Source of the DNA: an uncultured Ruminococcus sp.
GTDB lineage: Bacteria > Bacillota > Clostridia > Oscillospirales > Ruminococcaceae
Direction: 5' to 3'
DNA: 8,219 bases
NCBI GenBank assembly: GCA_947178195.1
Contig: CAMWXM010000123.1
Location: forward strand, 1-8,219
The notes under the pieces were generated by a model that was not told where the DNA came from, made no database searches, and saw only the letters and a list, made by a program, of their open reading frames with translations. This document shows positions 1-5,605 of the stretch, in pieces. Both the position numbers and the translations under genes were made by a program. Each line of letters starts with the position of its first letter. Within the stretch, counting starts at the first letter, position 1.

Positions 1-1182
1 CAGGCTCTTTGCTTTTGTGTTGTCGGCAGATTTTACCTTTATGGGAATAATTCTCCCCTCACGCTGGATAACAAAATCCACCTCTGCTCCCCTTTCGGAT
101 TCCCAGAAATAGGTGCGGTAGCCGTTCACGGTCAGCTGGACATTGACATAGTTTTCAGCCATACCGCCTTTGAAATCGTTAAGCTCCTCAACCATATAAA
201 GCACGTCGTTTGCGGCAAGGTCTTTCTTTGCGCAAAGCAGACCAAGGTCGGAAACGTATATTTTGAATGCGTCAATGTCGCGGTAATTCTCCAACGGCTT
301 TTTTACCTGCTCCGCCTTGTAAACCTGAGACACAATGCCCGACAAACAAAGCCATTCTATGGCATTTTCAAATTCCGATGCCCGCCCGCCTTTTTTAATG
401 AGCTTATACTGAAAACGTGTATTTTTCTTTGAAAGCTGGACGGTAATATTATCATAGGCGAGCCTTGTTTTCTTTATCTCATTAAGGTTGTTGTATTTGC
501 TCATATCATTGAGGTAGCTGGCCAGAATAGTGTCCTGAATATGTCGGACAAGAATATGATCGCTTGTTTGTGCAAATTGAATTACACACTCTGGCATACC
601 GCCCACAACAAGATACTGACGATACAGCTTCATTGCTGCATCGTGAAGAGCAGCTGGCATAGGTGTGTCTGTCTGAAAGCATTTTTTGATTTGCCGAACC
701 AGTGTTTCCTCCCCCAAAGCGATCATGAATTCCTCCATATCCATTGGATACATTGTTTTCATATCCGCCTTTCCTACTGGAAAAGAGAACTTTTCCCTGC
801 TGACTGCAACGCCAAGCAGACTGCCTGCGGCAATTATATGGTAATCGGGAGCATTCTCGCAAAAATATTTCAATGAAGTCAGAGCACGTTCGCAAAGCTG
901 CACCTCGTCAAATATTATCAGCGTTTTTTCCTTGACTATGGTTTGCCCTGCAATATGGGACAGAATGGGTATAAGGTATTCTGGACTGATATTTTCCGCA
1001 AAGGTCTCACTAAGCTTTGGATCGGTCTCGAAATTAAAATATGCTACATTATCATAATTTTTCCGTCCGAACTCCAACGCCGAGTAAGTCTTTCCGACTT
1101 GCCTTGCTCCCTGCAGAATAAGAGGTTTTCTATGACTGCTATCTTTCCATTCTTTTAAATAGTTCATTATTTTTCTGTACAT
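1..1182 (-). CDS. DUF4143-family AAA ATPase, C-terminal end off the left edge
   Basis: This is a P-loop ATPase of the widespread AAA + DUF4143 type, whose cellular role is poorly known. Reading leftward from ATG at 1180-1182, 394 codons are open to the window edge. Visible motifs are Walker A GARQVGKT (residues 25-32), Walker B TLIIFDEVQ (87-95), a sensor-like AAGSLLG (118-124), VVGGMPE in the middle, and the DUF4143 tail with GGMAENYV and GAEVDFVI. Relatives are roughly 400-430 residues, so only a short tail should be missing. The start is set by AGGAGGC (1189-1195) six bases upstream. The tail resembles a PD-(D/E)XK fold, but the usual PIEVK appears here as PIKVK, with Lys at residue 382. 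The family call is firm; the biological role is not known. Confidence 0.9.
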   Translation of the reverse strand, partial: MYRKIMNYLKEWKDSSHRKPLILQGARQVGKTYSALEFGRKNYDNVAYFNFETDPKLSETFAENISPEYLIPILSHIAGQTIVKEKTLIIFDEVQLCERALTSLKYFCENAPDYHIIAAGSLLGVAVSREKFSFPVGKADMKTMYPMDMEEFMIALGEETLVRQIKKCFQTDTPMPAALHDAAMKLYRQYLVVGGMPECVIQFAQTSDHILVRHIQDTILASYLNDMSKYNNLNEIKKTRLAYDNITVQLSKKNTRFQYKLIKKGGRASEFENAIEWLCLSGIVSQVYKAEQVKKPLENYRDIDAFKIYVSDLGLLCAKKDLAANDVLYMVEELNDFKGGMAENYVNVQLTVNGYRTYFWESERGAEVDFVIQREGRIIPIKVKSADNTKAKSL

Positions 1183-1212
1183 AACCGAGCCTCCTTAAAT
1201 GATGTTAATTAT

Positions 1213-1241
1213 ATTATAACGCATATTCGTGTAAAAATCAA
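1213..1241 (-). promoter_or_regulatory. Promoter of the DUF4143 ATPase gene
   Basis: On the minus strand TTGATT (1236-1241) and a perfect TATAAT (1213-1218) are 17 bases apart. The -10 box lies about 30 bases upstream of the ATPase ATG and its AGGAGG site. This is a good sigma-A-type match, seen directly in the sequence. Confidence 0.7.
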
Positions 1242-1260
1242 TATGTTTTTTGAAAATATT

Positions 1261-1296
1261 TGCGTAATATTACACAAAAAAAATCACAAATTACGC
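1261..1296. promoter_or_regulatory. Candidate operator: palindrome and inverted repeat between divergent promoters
   Basis: GTAATATTAC (1264-1273) is a perfect 10-base palindrome. In addition GCGTAAT (1262-1268) is matched by its inverted copy ATTACGC (1290-1296). Both lie between the two divergent promoters. AbiEi-type antitoxins are known to autoregulate through paired inverted repeats upstream of their gene, so this could be a leftover operator of the broken antitoxin at 1371. That link is inference. Confidence 0.4.
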
Positions 1297-1313
1297 TCTA
1301 CAATATATTTTTC

Positions 1314-1342
1314 TTGACTTATAAAGCATAATACTATAATAC
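1314..1342 (+). promoter_or_regulatory. Promoter of the broken abiEi-like gene
   Basis: TTGACT (1314-1319) is followed by TAATAC (1337-1342) at 17 bases, or by TATAAT (1335-1340) at 15 bases. A good ribosome site, AGAAGGTGA (1358-1366), precedes the ATG at 1371. The expression signals of the antitoxin remnant are therefore still present although its reading frame is broken. Confidence 0.6.
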
Positions 1343-1370
1343 ACTATACTTTTGTTAAGAAGGTGATCAT

Positions 1371-1609
1371 ATGGGTTTTTTGAATATCTCTCCGATACGT
1401 TCGGTGTAAACGAACCTATTTTTGGGGCTGATATCGCATTTAAAAATTACTCAAAGTCTTGGACAGCAAAGCAGCTTTCATCATTATGTGAAAGCGGCAA
1501 GCTTGTTCGCTTTGAGTGTGGAATACATTATATTCCCGTATGTACCCCATTCGGTCAGAGCGTACTCAATCCTAATAAAGTCATTGAACGGAAATATATT
1601 ATTCATTAA
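1371..1609 (+). pseudogene. AbiEi/DUF6088-like antitoxin, frameshifted and truncated
   Basis: From ATG at 1371 the frame stops at 1407 after 12 codons. Adding one T to the T6 run at 1376-1381 opens a 79-residue protein ending at TAA 1607-1609. It starts MGFFEYLSDTFGVNEPIF and contains WTAKQLSSLCESGKLVRFE and TPFGQSVLNPNKVIERKYI. This is the N-terminal winged-helix part of type IV toxin-antitoxin AbiEi-like antitoxins (DUF6088 type), which are usually about 190-200 residues. The C-terminal antitoxin domain is missing and no AbiEii nucleotidyltransferase toxin lies nearby. The homopolymer position means a sequencing error or phase variation could explain the frameshift, but not the missing second half. 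Promoter and ribosome site remain intact. Confidence 0.75.
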
Positions 1610-1679
1610 ATGCGTATGTTTTTTTCTTTGCAAAACATATACTCAATCGCGAATAACCGCCATTGCAAATAACTTCTTA

Positions 1680-1708
1680 GCCTGCCAGCAATTAAGGGCA
1701 GGCATTTT
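1680..1708 (+). terminator. Terminator-like hairpin after the abiEi remnant
   Basis: GCCTGCC (1680-1686) pairs perfectly with GGCAGGC (1697-1703) across a 10-base loop and is followed by ATTTT. The T tract is short, so termination strength is uncertain. It lies about 70 bases after the stop of the antitoxin remnant, inside a stretch (1610-1768) with no other recognisable feature. Confidence 0.45.
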
Positions 1709-1768
1709 CAATTCTACTTGCAGTATATCAACATTGCAATGCTTTTCAAATAGACGTGCCAATTTTCC

Positions 1769-2320
1769 TTGCAGGATTTAAGTCATTGGCAGCATACACC
1801 CATTCCAAAAGTTTTATATAATGACAACACGCATCAAAAGATGTTGTACATCATGATCCGAGCCATGCGGTGTAATAAAGCTTATTCTGCCTTTGTAAGT
1901 AAGAAAATAAACTACACCGAGTTTATTGTGTTCCTTATTCTCGCTTCGGAAGCAAGGTTCGGAAACACACCGAACAGCCCAGATGAATGCAATAAGGTTG
2001 TCCTTAACGGCAAAAAAATTGAAAAGCTGGCCAGCATTCTCGATATTGGCGTCAGTACGCTTTACCGCTCGATCTCCAATCTTTGCAGCTACTATTTTCT
2101 GCATAAAATAGAGGGCGAAAGCGGCGAATACATTATTAACCCATTCCTTGCGGCAAAGGGCGATCATGCTAAAATTGAAAAGCTCCGTGAAAAAATTCTG
2201 CCCACATACTTTGACATAATGGCGGACGGAGATATACTTATACAATCAGACTTCGAAGCACTGAAAGTCATAACCGTTTACAAGCTCACAGGCGAATTTA
2301 TAGTGTCTAATGTGGCATAA
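1769..2320 (+). CDS. RepL-like winged-helix replication/regulatory protein, start uncertain
   Basis: A small cytoplasmic DNA-binding protein resembling plasmid and phage RepL-type replication initiators. From TTG at 1769 it is 183 residues. Residues 81-112 read as a winged helix (KKIEKLASILDIGVSTLYRS is the helix-turn-helix part), followed by a YIINPFLAAKGD motif (121-132) much like the NP...KG motif after the wing in RepL-type proteins. Residues 48-66 form a conserved-looking helix with EFIVFLILASEARFG. No ribosome site precedes TTG 1769 and the frame is closed by TAG at 1751. ATG at 1841, 1853 or 1865 are alternatives, also without a clear ribosome site, so the gene may have lost its true 5' end. 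A clear terminator follows. RepL assignment is by motif memory only; a generic winged-helix regulator is the alternative. Confidence 0.6.
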   Translation: MQDLSHWQHTPIPKVLYNDNTHQKMLYIMIRAMRCNKAYSAFVSKKINYTEFIVFLILASEARFGNTPNSPDECNKVVLNGKKIEKLASILDIGVSTLYRSISNLCSYYFLHKIEGESGEYIINPFLAAKGDHAKIEKLREKILPTYFDIMADGDILIQSDFEALKVITVYKLTGEFIVSNVA

Positions 2321-2369
2321 AAGAAAAAGCCCTCATAGGTCATATATTTTAAGACCTATGAGGACTTTT
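2321..2369. terminator. Bidirectional rho-independent terminator between convergent genes
   Basis: CCTCATAGGTC (2331-2341) and GACCTATGAGG (2353-2363) form a perfect 11-bp stem with an 11-base loop. TTTT lies on the plus-strand 3' side and an A-rich run (2321-2328) supplies the U tract for minus-strand transcripts. It serves both the RepL-like gene and the convergent XRE gene. Confidence 0.9.
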
Positions 2370-2376
2370 GCCTATT

Positions 2377-2649
2377 TCAAGCGAGCAATTCATCATTGCA
2401 GCACTCATTCTCTCCAAGCAACAGAGTATCAACAGAAATTCCAAGTTTTTGCGCCATTAAAACAAGCACCGCTGGAGTAGGCGTCCGCAGACCGCACTCG
2501 TATTTAGAGATCATCTGCTGTGATATATGACAGGCTTCGGCAAGCTCTCTGCCGCTTATTTTCTTTGACTTTCGATAAAAGTGAAGATTTTTCCGAAACC
2601 CGTAAGCAGGGCACTTCTCGTATTGGGGTAATTCTGTATTTTCGATCAT
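2377..2649 (-). CDS. XRE-family helix-turn-helix transcriptional regulator
   Basis: A 90-residue Cro/cI-like (HTH_3) DNA-binding protein. The fold runs from about residue 18 to 78: FRKNLHFYRKSKKISGRELA leads into the helix-turn-helix, with AEACHISQQMISKYECG (37-53) holding the turn and recognition helix, then PAVLVLMAQKLGISVDTLL. A short Cys/Glu-rich tail (NECCNDELLA) follows. A ribosome site (AAGGCGG on the minus strand, six bases from ATG) and a good promoter upstream support expression. Proteins of this size often repress mobile-element genes. Here it is convergent with the RepL-like gene and points away from the topB remnant, so its original target may be gone. The family call is firm; the target is unknown. 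Confidence 0.88.
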   Translation of the reverse strand: MIENTELPQYEKCPAYGFRKNLHFYRKSKKISGRELAEACHISQQMISKYECGLRTPTPAVLVLMAQKLGISVDTLLLGENECCNDELLA

Positions 2650-2685
2650 AACATTCCGCCTTTCCAGTGGTTTATAGCTATCTTA

Positions 2686-2713
2686 ATTATATCAAATTGT
2701 GTAGGGAAAACAA
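2686..2713 (-). promoter_or_regulatory. Promoter of the XRE regulator
   Basis: On the minus strand a perfect TATAAT (2686-2691) is preceded by TTGTTT (2708-2713) with a 16-base spacer. The -10 box lies 36 bases upstream of the ATG at 2649. Confidence 0.6.
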
Positions 2714-2798
2714 AGCCTTATAATTATGACCCGCTAATTATCATACTCAAAATTTTTGCGGGTGCGCCTCTTTTTGACTACAATGCAGATGCAAGAAT

Positions 2799-2979
2799 AT
2801 TTGTGCCTATTACTGCCAACGCAGCCATATCATATTCAGATACGTTTACAATTACCTCGGCTGCCGAAAGCCTGTTAAGCGTTTATGGATTTCTTCAATG
2901 GAAGATTCTGCTATTCGTGAGGGCATGAATAAATTACAGCCTGACAGCAACTTTGACAATCTTTTTGCCGCAGGACTTT
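2799..2979 (+). pseudogene. topB: Remnant of DNA topoisomerase III (topB) from a conjugative element
   Basis: One frame, with no start of its own, reads IFRYVYNYLGCRKPVKRLWI then SSMEDSAIREGMNKLQPDSN and FDNLFAAGLW. This matches the stretch of type IA topoisomerase III just after the TOPRIM acidic motif, where intact proteins have IFR.VY...GC.KP.KRLWISSMEDSAIREG followed by DNLYAAALCR.ADWLVGINATR. Just upstream, ICA is seen but the expected ATDAGREGE segment is scrambled or lost. After GLW the frame no longer matches; a shifted frame gives LVG and LFAML, suggesting decay continues to about 3015. An intact enzyme is about 600-700 residues; only about 60 remain. Such topB genes are typical of ICEs and conjugative plasmids. 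An ATG at 2898 opens 61 codons, but this is not a real gene. Confidence 0.8.
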
Positions 2980-3143
2980 GGTTGGACGACAACATCTTTT
3001 TGCAATGCTCGGTTTATCAAATAAGCCATATGTTTTGGTATAACAGAAAATATGTATTAATTATTTCAGAAAATTTAAGATAAATAATTGTTCCTTGATT
3101 TAATGTTATTCATTCCATTTTTATACCTTTTTTCAGATTACTG

Positions 3144-3172
3144 TTGACAAATGTTCAAATCTGATATATAAT
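3144..3172 (+). promoter_or_regulatory. Perfect consensus sigma-A promoter
   Basis: TTGACA (3144-3149), a 17-base spacer and TATAAT (3167-3172) match the consensus at all twelve positions. Transcription should start near 3179. No recognised protein gene follows directly; the transcript would run into the hairpin region ending at the terminator at 3365-3411. Confidence 0.88.
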
Positions 3173-3247
3173 ATAAATAATATACTGATATCAATTGTAT
3201 AATTGTCAAGCGTATTTTCAATAATGTGCTGAACGGGGACGTAGGAA

Positions 3248-3385
3248 ATGTTAAATGTTTTAAACACCAGTGATAAAAATAGAGATATATTTCGTACCTC
3301 TGAAATTAGATTTCAGGGGTCAGGTATGTTTATGTTTGGAATAAAACGCCAAGTATTCAAGATATCTGCCAATCGGAGTGGTTGA
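3248..3385 (+). CDS. Possible 45-residue small protein inside the candidate RNA unit
   Basis: ATG at 3248 opens 45 codons ending at TGA 3383-3385, inside the terminator hairpin. GGGGA lies about eight bases before the ATG and is a possible ribosome site. The product begins MLNVLNTSDKNRDIFRTSEI, is basic toward its end (FGIKRQVFKISANRSG), and has no membrane segment or known motif. The perfect promoter upstream and terminator overlap fit a monocistronic small gene, but an ORF of this length can occur by chance. It is an alternative to the non-coding reading of the same unit. Confidence 0.3.
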   Translation: MLNVLNTSDKNRDIFRTSEIRFQGSGMFMFGIKRQVFKISANRSG

Positions 3386-3411
3386 AATGCAACTCAAGTG
3401 GCAGATTTTTT
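3365..3411 (+). terminator. Rho-independent terminator of the candidate RNA unit
   Basis: TCTGCCA (3365-3371) pairs with TGGCAGA (3399-3405), directly followed by six T (3406-3411). A second small stem, GTTG (3381-3384) with CAAC (3390-3393), fits inside the long loop. The loop size is larger than usual, so this could also be an attenuator with an alternative fold. Confidence 0.7.
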
Positions 3412-3561
3412 CGATTTTGGGCTTATTTTATATATATTTATGTACAGAAGGGAGGAAAATGCAATAGTATAATCAATTTATTAGACATATTTTGACAAAA
3501 TTTATTATTCTTCGTCATACATTTTAAGCACAATTGAATATAGTAAAGCATAGAATGGAAT
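3412..3561 (+). promoter_or_regulatory. Leader of the 3562 operon: strong ribosome site with a two-codon ORF, weak promoter
   Basis: AAGGGAGG (3448-3455) is the best ribosome site of this spacer, yet the ATG it serves (3459) is followed by CAA and TAG, a two-codon ORF. Further on, TTGACA (3492-3497) is followed after 17 bases by TCATAC (3515-3520), a weak -10; it is the nearest candidate promoter for the gene at 3562. No other gene is visible here. Confidence 0.35.
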
Positions 3562-4116
3562 ATGTTTAAGGATGTTAAAAAGATATTTGGAGCTTTTGAT
3601 ATAAATAAGGATTATGAAAAATTTAGTTTAAAACATAATTTAAAAAAGACTAGTATTTTAAATTTATTCTATGCATTCTATTGTAGTAGAATGGACGCTC
3701 AAAAAATTCAAAAAAAATTACGAAAGGGCGTCCATAGAAAATTGAAAATAAATAACATCAAGATATTATCAGCAGTGCTGTTAACATCTCTGCTTTTGTT
3801 TGCCTTTTGGACAGAAACTGATGATATAAATATCAATAATGCTGCATTGTATTATAATAAGGTTTATGCTGAAAAATCGGAGAATGAATCCAATGTTGAA
3901 CCAATAGAGAAAGAGGTAACCGATGAGTCCGCAAAAAATGACAGCAGTGAAACAGATATAATCCGAAGCTGTTCAAATGTAGACAAAAAGCAAGTAGTAT
4001 TGCCTTGCACGATTTCAGAGTTCGGTGAAAAATCAGTTTGTGACATATTCGTTTCAATGGAAAAAATAAGAAAAAGTCGTACTGTAACCACAAGTTCGTT
4101 TCATAGGCTCCTATAA
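3562..4116 (+). CDS. Single-pass membrane protein, probably a truncated relative of the next gene
   Basis: I do not recognise a family. The 184-residue product has a basic, Lys-rich N-terminal part (1-65), one hydrophobic segment (about 66-83, ILSAVLLTSLLLFAFW), an acidic Ser/Glu-rich linker (about 104-135), then VVLPCTISEF (145-154) and a short low-complexity end. The order, including LPC after the linker, copies the layout of the next protein, where FSLPCKLEDL opens a domain of about 150 residues. Here the chain stops 35 residues after LPC, so the extracytoplasmic domain is truncated; no continuation is seen in other frames. The start ATG has only a weak ribosome site (AATGGAA), and TAA at 3544 closes the frame upstream. 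ATGGACGC (3691-3698) and GCGTCCAT (3728-3735) form an inverted repeat inside the gene. Very AT-rich. Likely the first gene of the operon leading to the RTX-like gene. Confidence 0.6.
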   Translation: MFKDVKKIFGAFDINKDYEKFSLKHNLKKTSILNLFYAFYCSRMDAQKIQKKLRKGVHRKLKINNIKILSAVLLTSLLLFAFWTETDDININNAALYYNKVYAEKSENESNVEPIEKEVTDESAKNDSSETDIIRSCSNVDKKQVVLPCTISEFGEKSVCDIFVSMEKIRKSRTVTTSSFHRLL

Positions 4117-4176
4117 AGCTGGGACGTTGATTAAGTAAAATCTGCAATTAATTAACGTGAGGAGCGTATGTGAATA

Positions 4177-5586
4177 ATGAAAAAAATAAATAAAACAGAG
4201 AAAAATATAAAATTTAGCTTACTAAAAAAAAATGGAAAAAAAGTAGATATAAATCATAAATTAAGTATGTTGGCATTGATGTTAATGACTGTTTTTATTG
4301 TCTGCTGCACAATGAACATTTTGTCAAATGTCAATTATTATAATGAATCAAGCAATAATATTGAAGAATATGACAATAAATTTGAAAATGAAAACTATAT
4401 TTTTTTAAGTGAGGAGACGGCAAGGGCAAATTCAGCAAAAAGCAGCGTTAATAATGTAGTTAATCAGCCTGATATAAAGAAAAAAGAAACAGAGACAAAT
4501 TCTTCAGAGGAATATGAATTAACAATTGAGCCGCCTGAAAATGGGTGGACACACGAACAATTAAGCGAAGTCACATATCTTTGTGGTAAGCCGTTTTCGT
4601 TACCCTGTAAACTTGAAGATTTGCCTAATAATTTTGAAATTGACAAAGTAAAGTCCCGAAATGAAGGCACCGAGCTTCATACTTATATAACGGTTAATGG
4701 ACAGGACAGCAATTTTTACGATGCACGGCTATTGTTGGATGGTAAAAGTTTAGGACTTGTACATTATTTTGAAAATGAAACAGATAAAATTGTTTTCAGT
4801 ATAGATCTTCATCCAGATTTATATGGACGAGATATTCTTGAAATTAATGGAATTAATCAAAACTCTTCATTTTTAGAAATCAAGCAGGCGTTGGGCGAAA
4901 CTTTTATGCAGAATATCGATAGTTCATGTCTTTACAGCTATACGGTCACCAATTCGGAATATCCCGAGGAATGCATTAGGGTTATGTCTTTTGGTGATGA
5001 TGAAGAAATTGGAGGATTCTGCTACAGTCTTTTTGAAGTAAAAAACAAGGAAACAGAGAAAAATTCTTCGGAGGAACATGAATCAACAACTTCTTATGAA
5101 ATCAACGAATGGACATTTGAGGATTTTATCAGTGATTTAGAAGTTAATGATCAGAAAATAACATTACCGTATTCATATGAGGAGCTTAGTGAGATGTATG
5201 AATTTGACAATAAGGATAATAAGTGTTCTTACAGTGAGAAATTAGGAGGCTATTCTTTTTATTATGAAATGGACTATAGAACAGAGTATAAAATGGCTTT
5301 AATCAGTTGTACATTTTTATCACAAGATGAAAATATCAATAACGGCAAACTTATTCGTTTTGCTGTATACTCTGACTCTTCTGGAGACTATGAATATAAT
5401 TTCAACTGCGGAGGAATAAATAATTTTTCCCAAATGACAAAATCAGACGTAACAAATATACTTGGAGAGCCTGATAGTAAATTCCCATTTGAATCACGAT
5501 ATAGGTTTGAAAACAATAAGGAAATTATTATTGGATATGATAAAAACAGGTATGTTAACTGTATAGAAATTATATTGGGTTATTAA
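4177..5586 (+). CDS. Membrane-anchored protein with two tandem copies of a linker-plus-domain module
   Basis: 469 residues, no named family recognised. A basic N-terminus (1-29) precedes one hydrophobic segment (30-50, rich in Leu and Met), probably a signal anchor; the rest should be outside the cell membrane. No lipobox is seen at the CC (43-44). Two related modules follow. Each starts with an acidic linker (KETETNSSEE at 102-111, KETEKNSSEE at 291-300), then an N.WT.E stretch, a LPC or LPY motif (FSLPCKLEDL at 140-149, ITLPYSYEEL at 328-337), a beta-rich body, a GIN motif, and an LGE motif (LGET 239-242, LGEP 429-432). The second ends in a strand-turn-strand like BamE/SmpA-type or BLIP-type folds, which is only an impression. 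The ribosome site GAGGAG (4159-4164) is 12 bases from ATG, with an ATG-TGA pair at 4168 between them. The stop is 19 bases before the RTX-like gene. It may be an anchor, partner or protector of that protein. Confidence 0.7.
   Translation: MKKINKTEKNIKFSLLKKNGKKVDINHKLSMLALMLMTVFIVCCTMNILSNVNYYNESSNNIEEYDNKFENENYIFLSEETARANSAKSSVNNVVNQPDIKKKETETNSSEEYELTIEPPENGWTHEQLSEVTYLCGKPFSLPCKLEDLPNNFEIDKVKSRNEGTELHTYITVNGQDSNFYDARLLLDGKSLGLVHYFENETDKIVFSIDLHPDLYGRDILEINGINQNSSFLEIKQALGETFMQNIDSSCLYSYTVTNSEYPEECIRVMSFGDDEEIGGFCYSLFEVKNKETEKNSSEEHESTTSYEINEWTFEDFISDLEVNDQKITLPYSYEELSEMYEFDNKDNKCSYSEKLGGYSFYYEMDYRTEYKMALISCTFLSQDENINNGKLIRFAVYSDSSGDYEYNFNCGGINNFSQMTKSDVTNILGEPDSKFPFESRYRFENNKEIIIGYDKNRYVNCIEIILGY
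4486..4518 (+). repeat. 33-base direct repeat, copy 1 (linker of module A)
   Basis: This stretch encodes the linker residues around ETETNSSEEYE and is identical to 5050-5082 at 30 of 33 positions (hand alignment). It marks the start of the first copy of the duplicated module in the membrane protein. Confidence 0.85.
5050..5082 (+). repeat. 33-base direct repeat, copy 2 (linker of module B)
   Basis: The second copy of the linker repeat, encoding ETEKNSSEEHE. The spacing from copy 1 is 564 bases, about the length of one module. The linkers are far more alike than the domains that follow them, so either they were homogenised by recombination or the domains diverge quickly. Confidence 0.85.
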
Positions 5587-5605
5587 AACAGGAGGTAAAC
5601 GATAA

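Larger units (their letters stand above)
3179..3411 (+). ncRNA. Candidate structured RNA or leader of unknown class
   Basis: A unit of about 230 nt bounded by a perfect promoter and a rho-independent terminator. Inside it CCTCTGAAA (3297-3305) pairs with TTTCAGGGG (3311-3319), a 9-bp stem with one G-U pair and a 5-base loop. The GGGGACGTAGG stretch (3235-3245) is the other GC-rich island. I compared it by eye with tmRNA, SRP RNA, 6S RNA and common riboswitches (guanidine, c-di-GMP, c-di-AMP, yybP, THF) and saw no convincing match. It could be a small RNA, an attenuator leader for the 3562 operon, or the untranslated frame of the small ORF at 3248-3385. The boundaries are inferred from the promoter and terminator. 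Confidence 0.5.

Noticed and set aside
506..1158. ORFs on both strands (506-895 minus; 541-876 and 943-1158 plus) within the ATPase gene
   Set aside because: They lie in other frames or antisense to a continuous ATPase frame with clear Walker motifs; their products are Cys/His-rich nonsense.
1422..1781. 119-codon plus-strand ORF
   Set aside because: Its first half is a shadow frame of the antitoxin remnant and its second half crosses the hairpin at 1680-1703; no ribosome site and no protein-like features.
1814..2245. 143-codon minus-strand ORF opposite the RepL-like gene
   Set aside because: Antisense shadow; the plus-strand frame has a recognisable winged helix and a terminator.
2898..3083. 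61-codon ORF as a genuine small gene
   Set aside because: Its first 27 residues are an internal piece of topoisomerase III and the matching frame extends upstream of the ATG, so it is a gene fragment.
3179..3411. Known riboswitch, tmRNA, SRP RNA or 6S RNA
   Set aside because: GGGGACGTAGG and GGGGTCAGG look suggestive, but the conserved cores of these families as I know them are not present.
4300..4312. Lipoprotein signal at CC (residues 43-44) of the 469-residue protein
   Set aside because: The residues before Cys (VFIV) do not fit the lipobox, which needs a small residue at -1; a signal anchor fits better.
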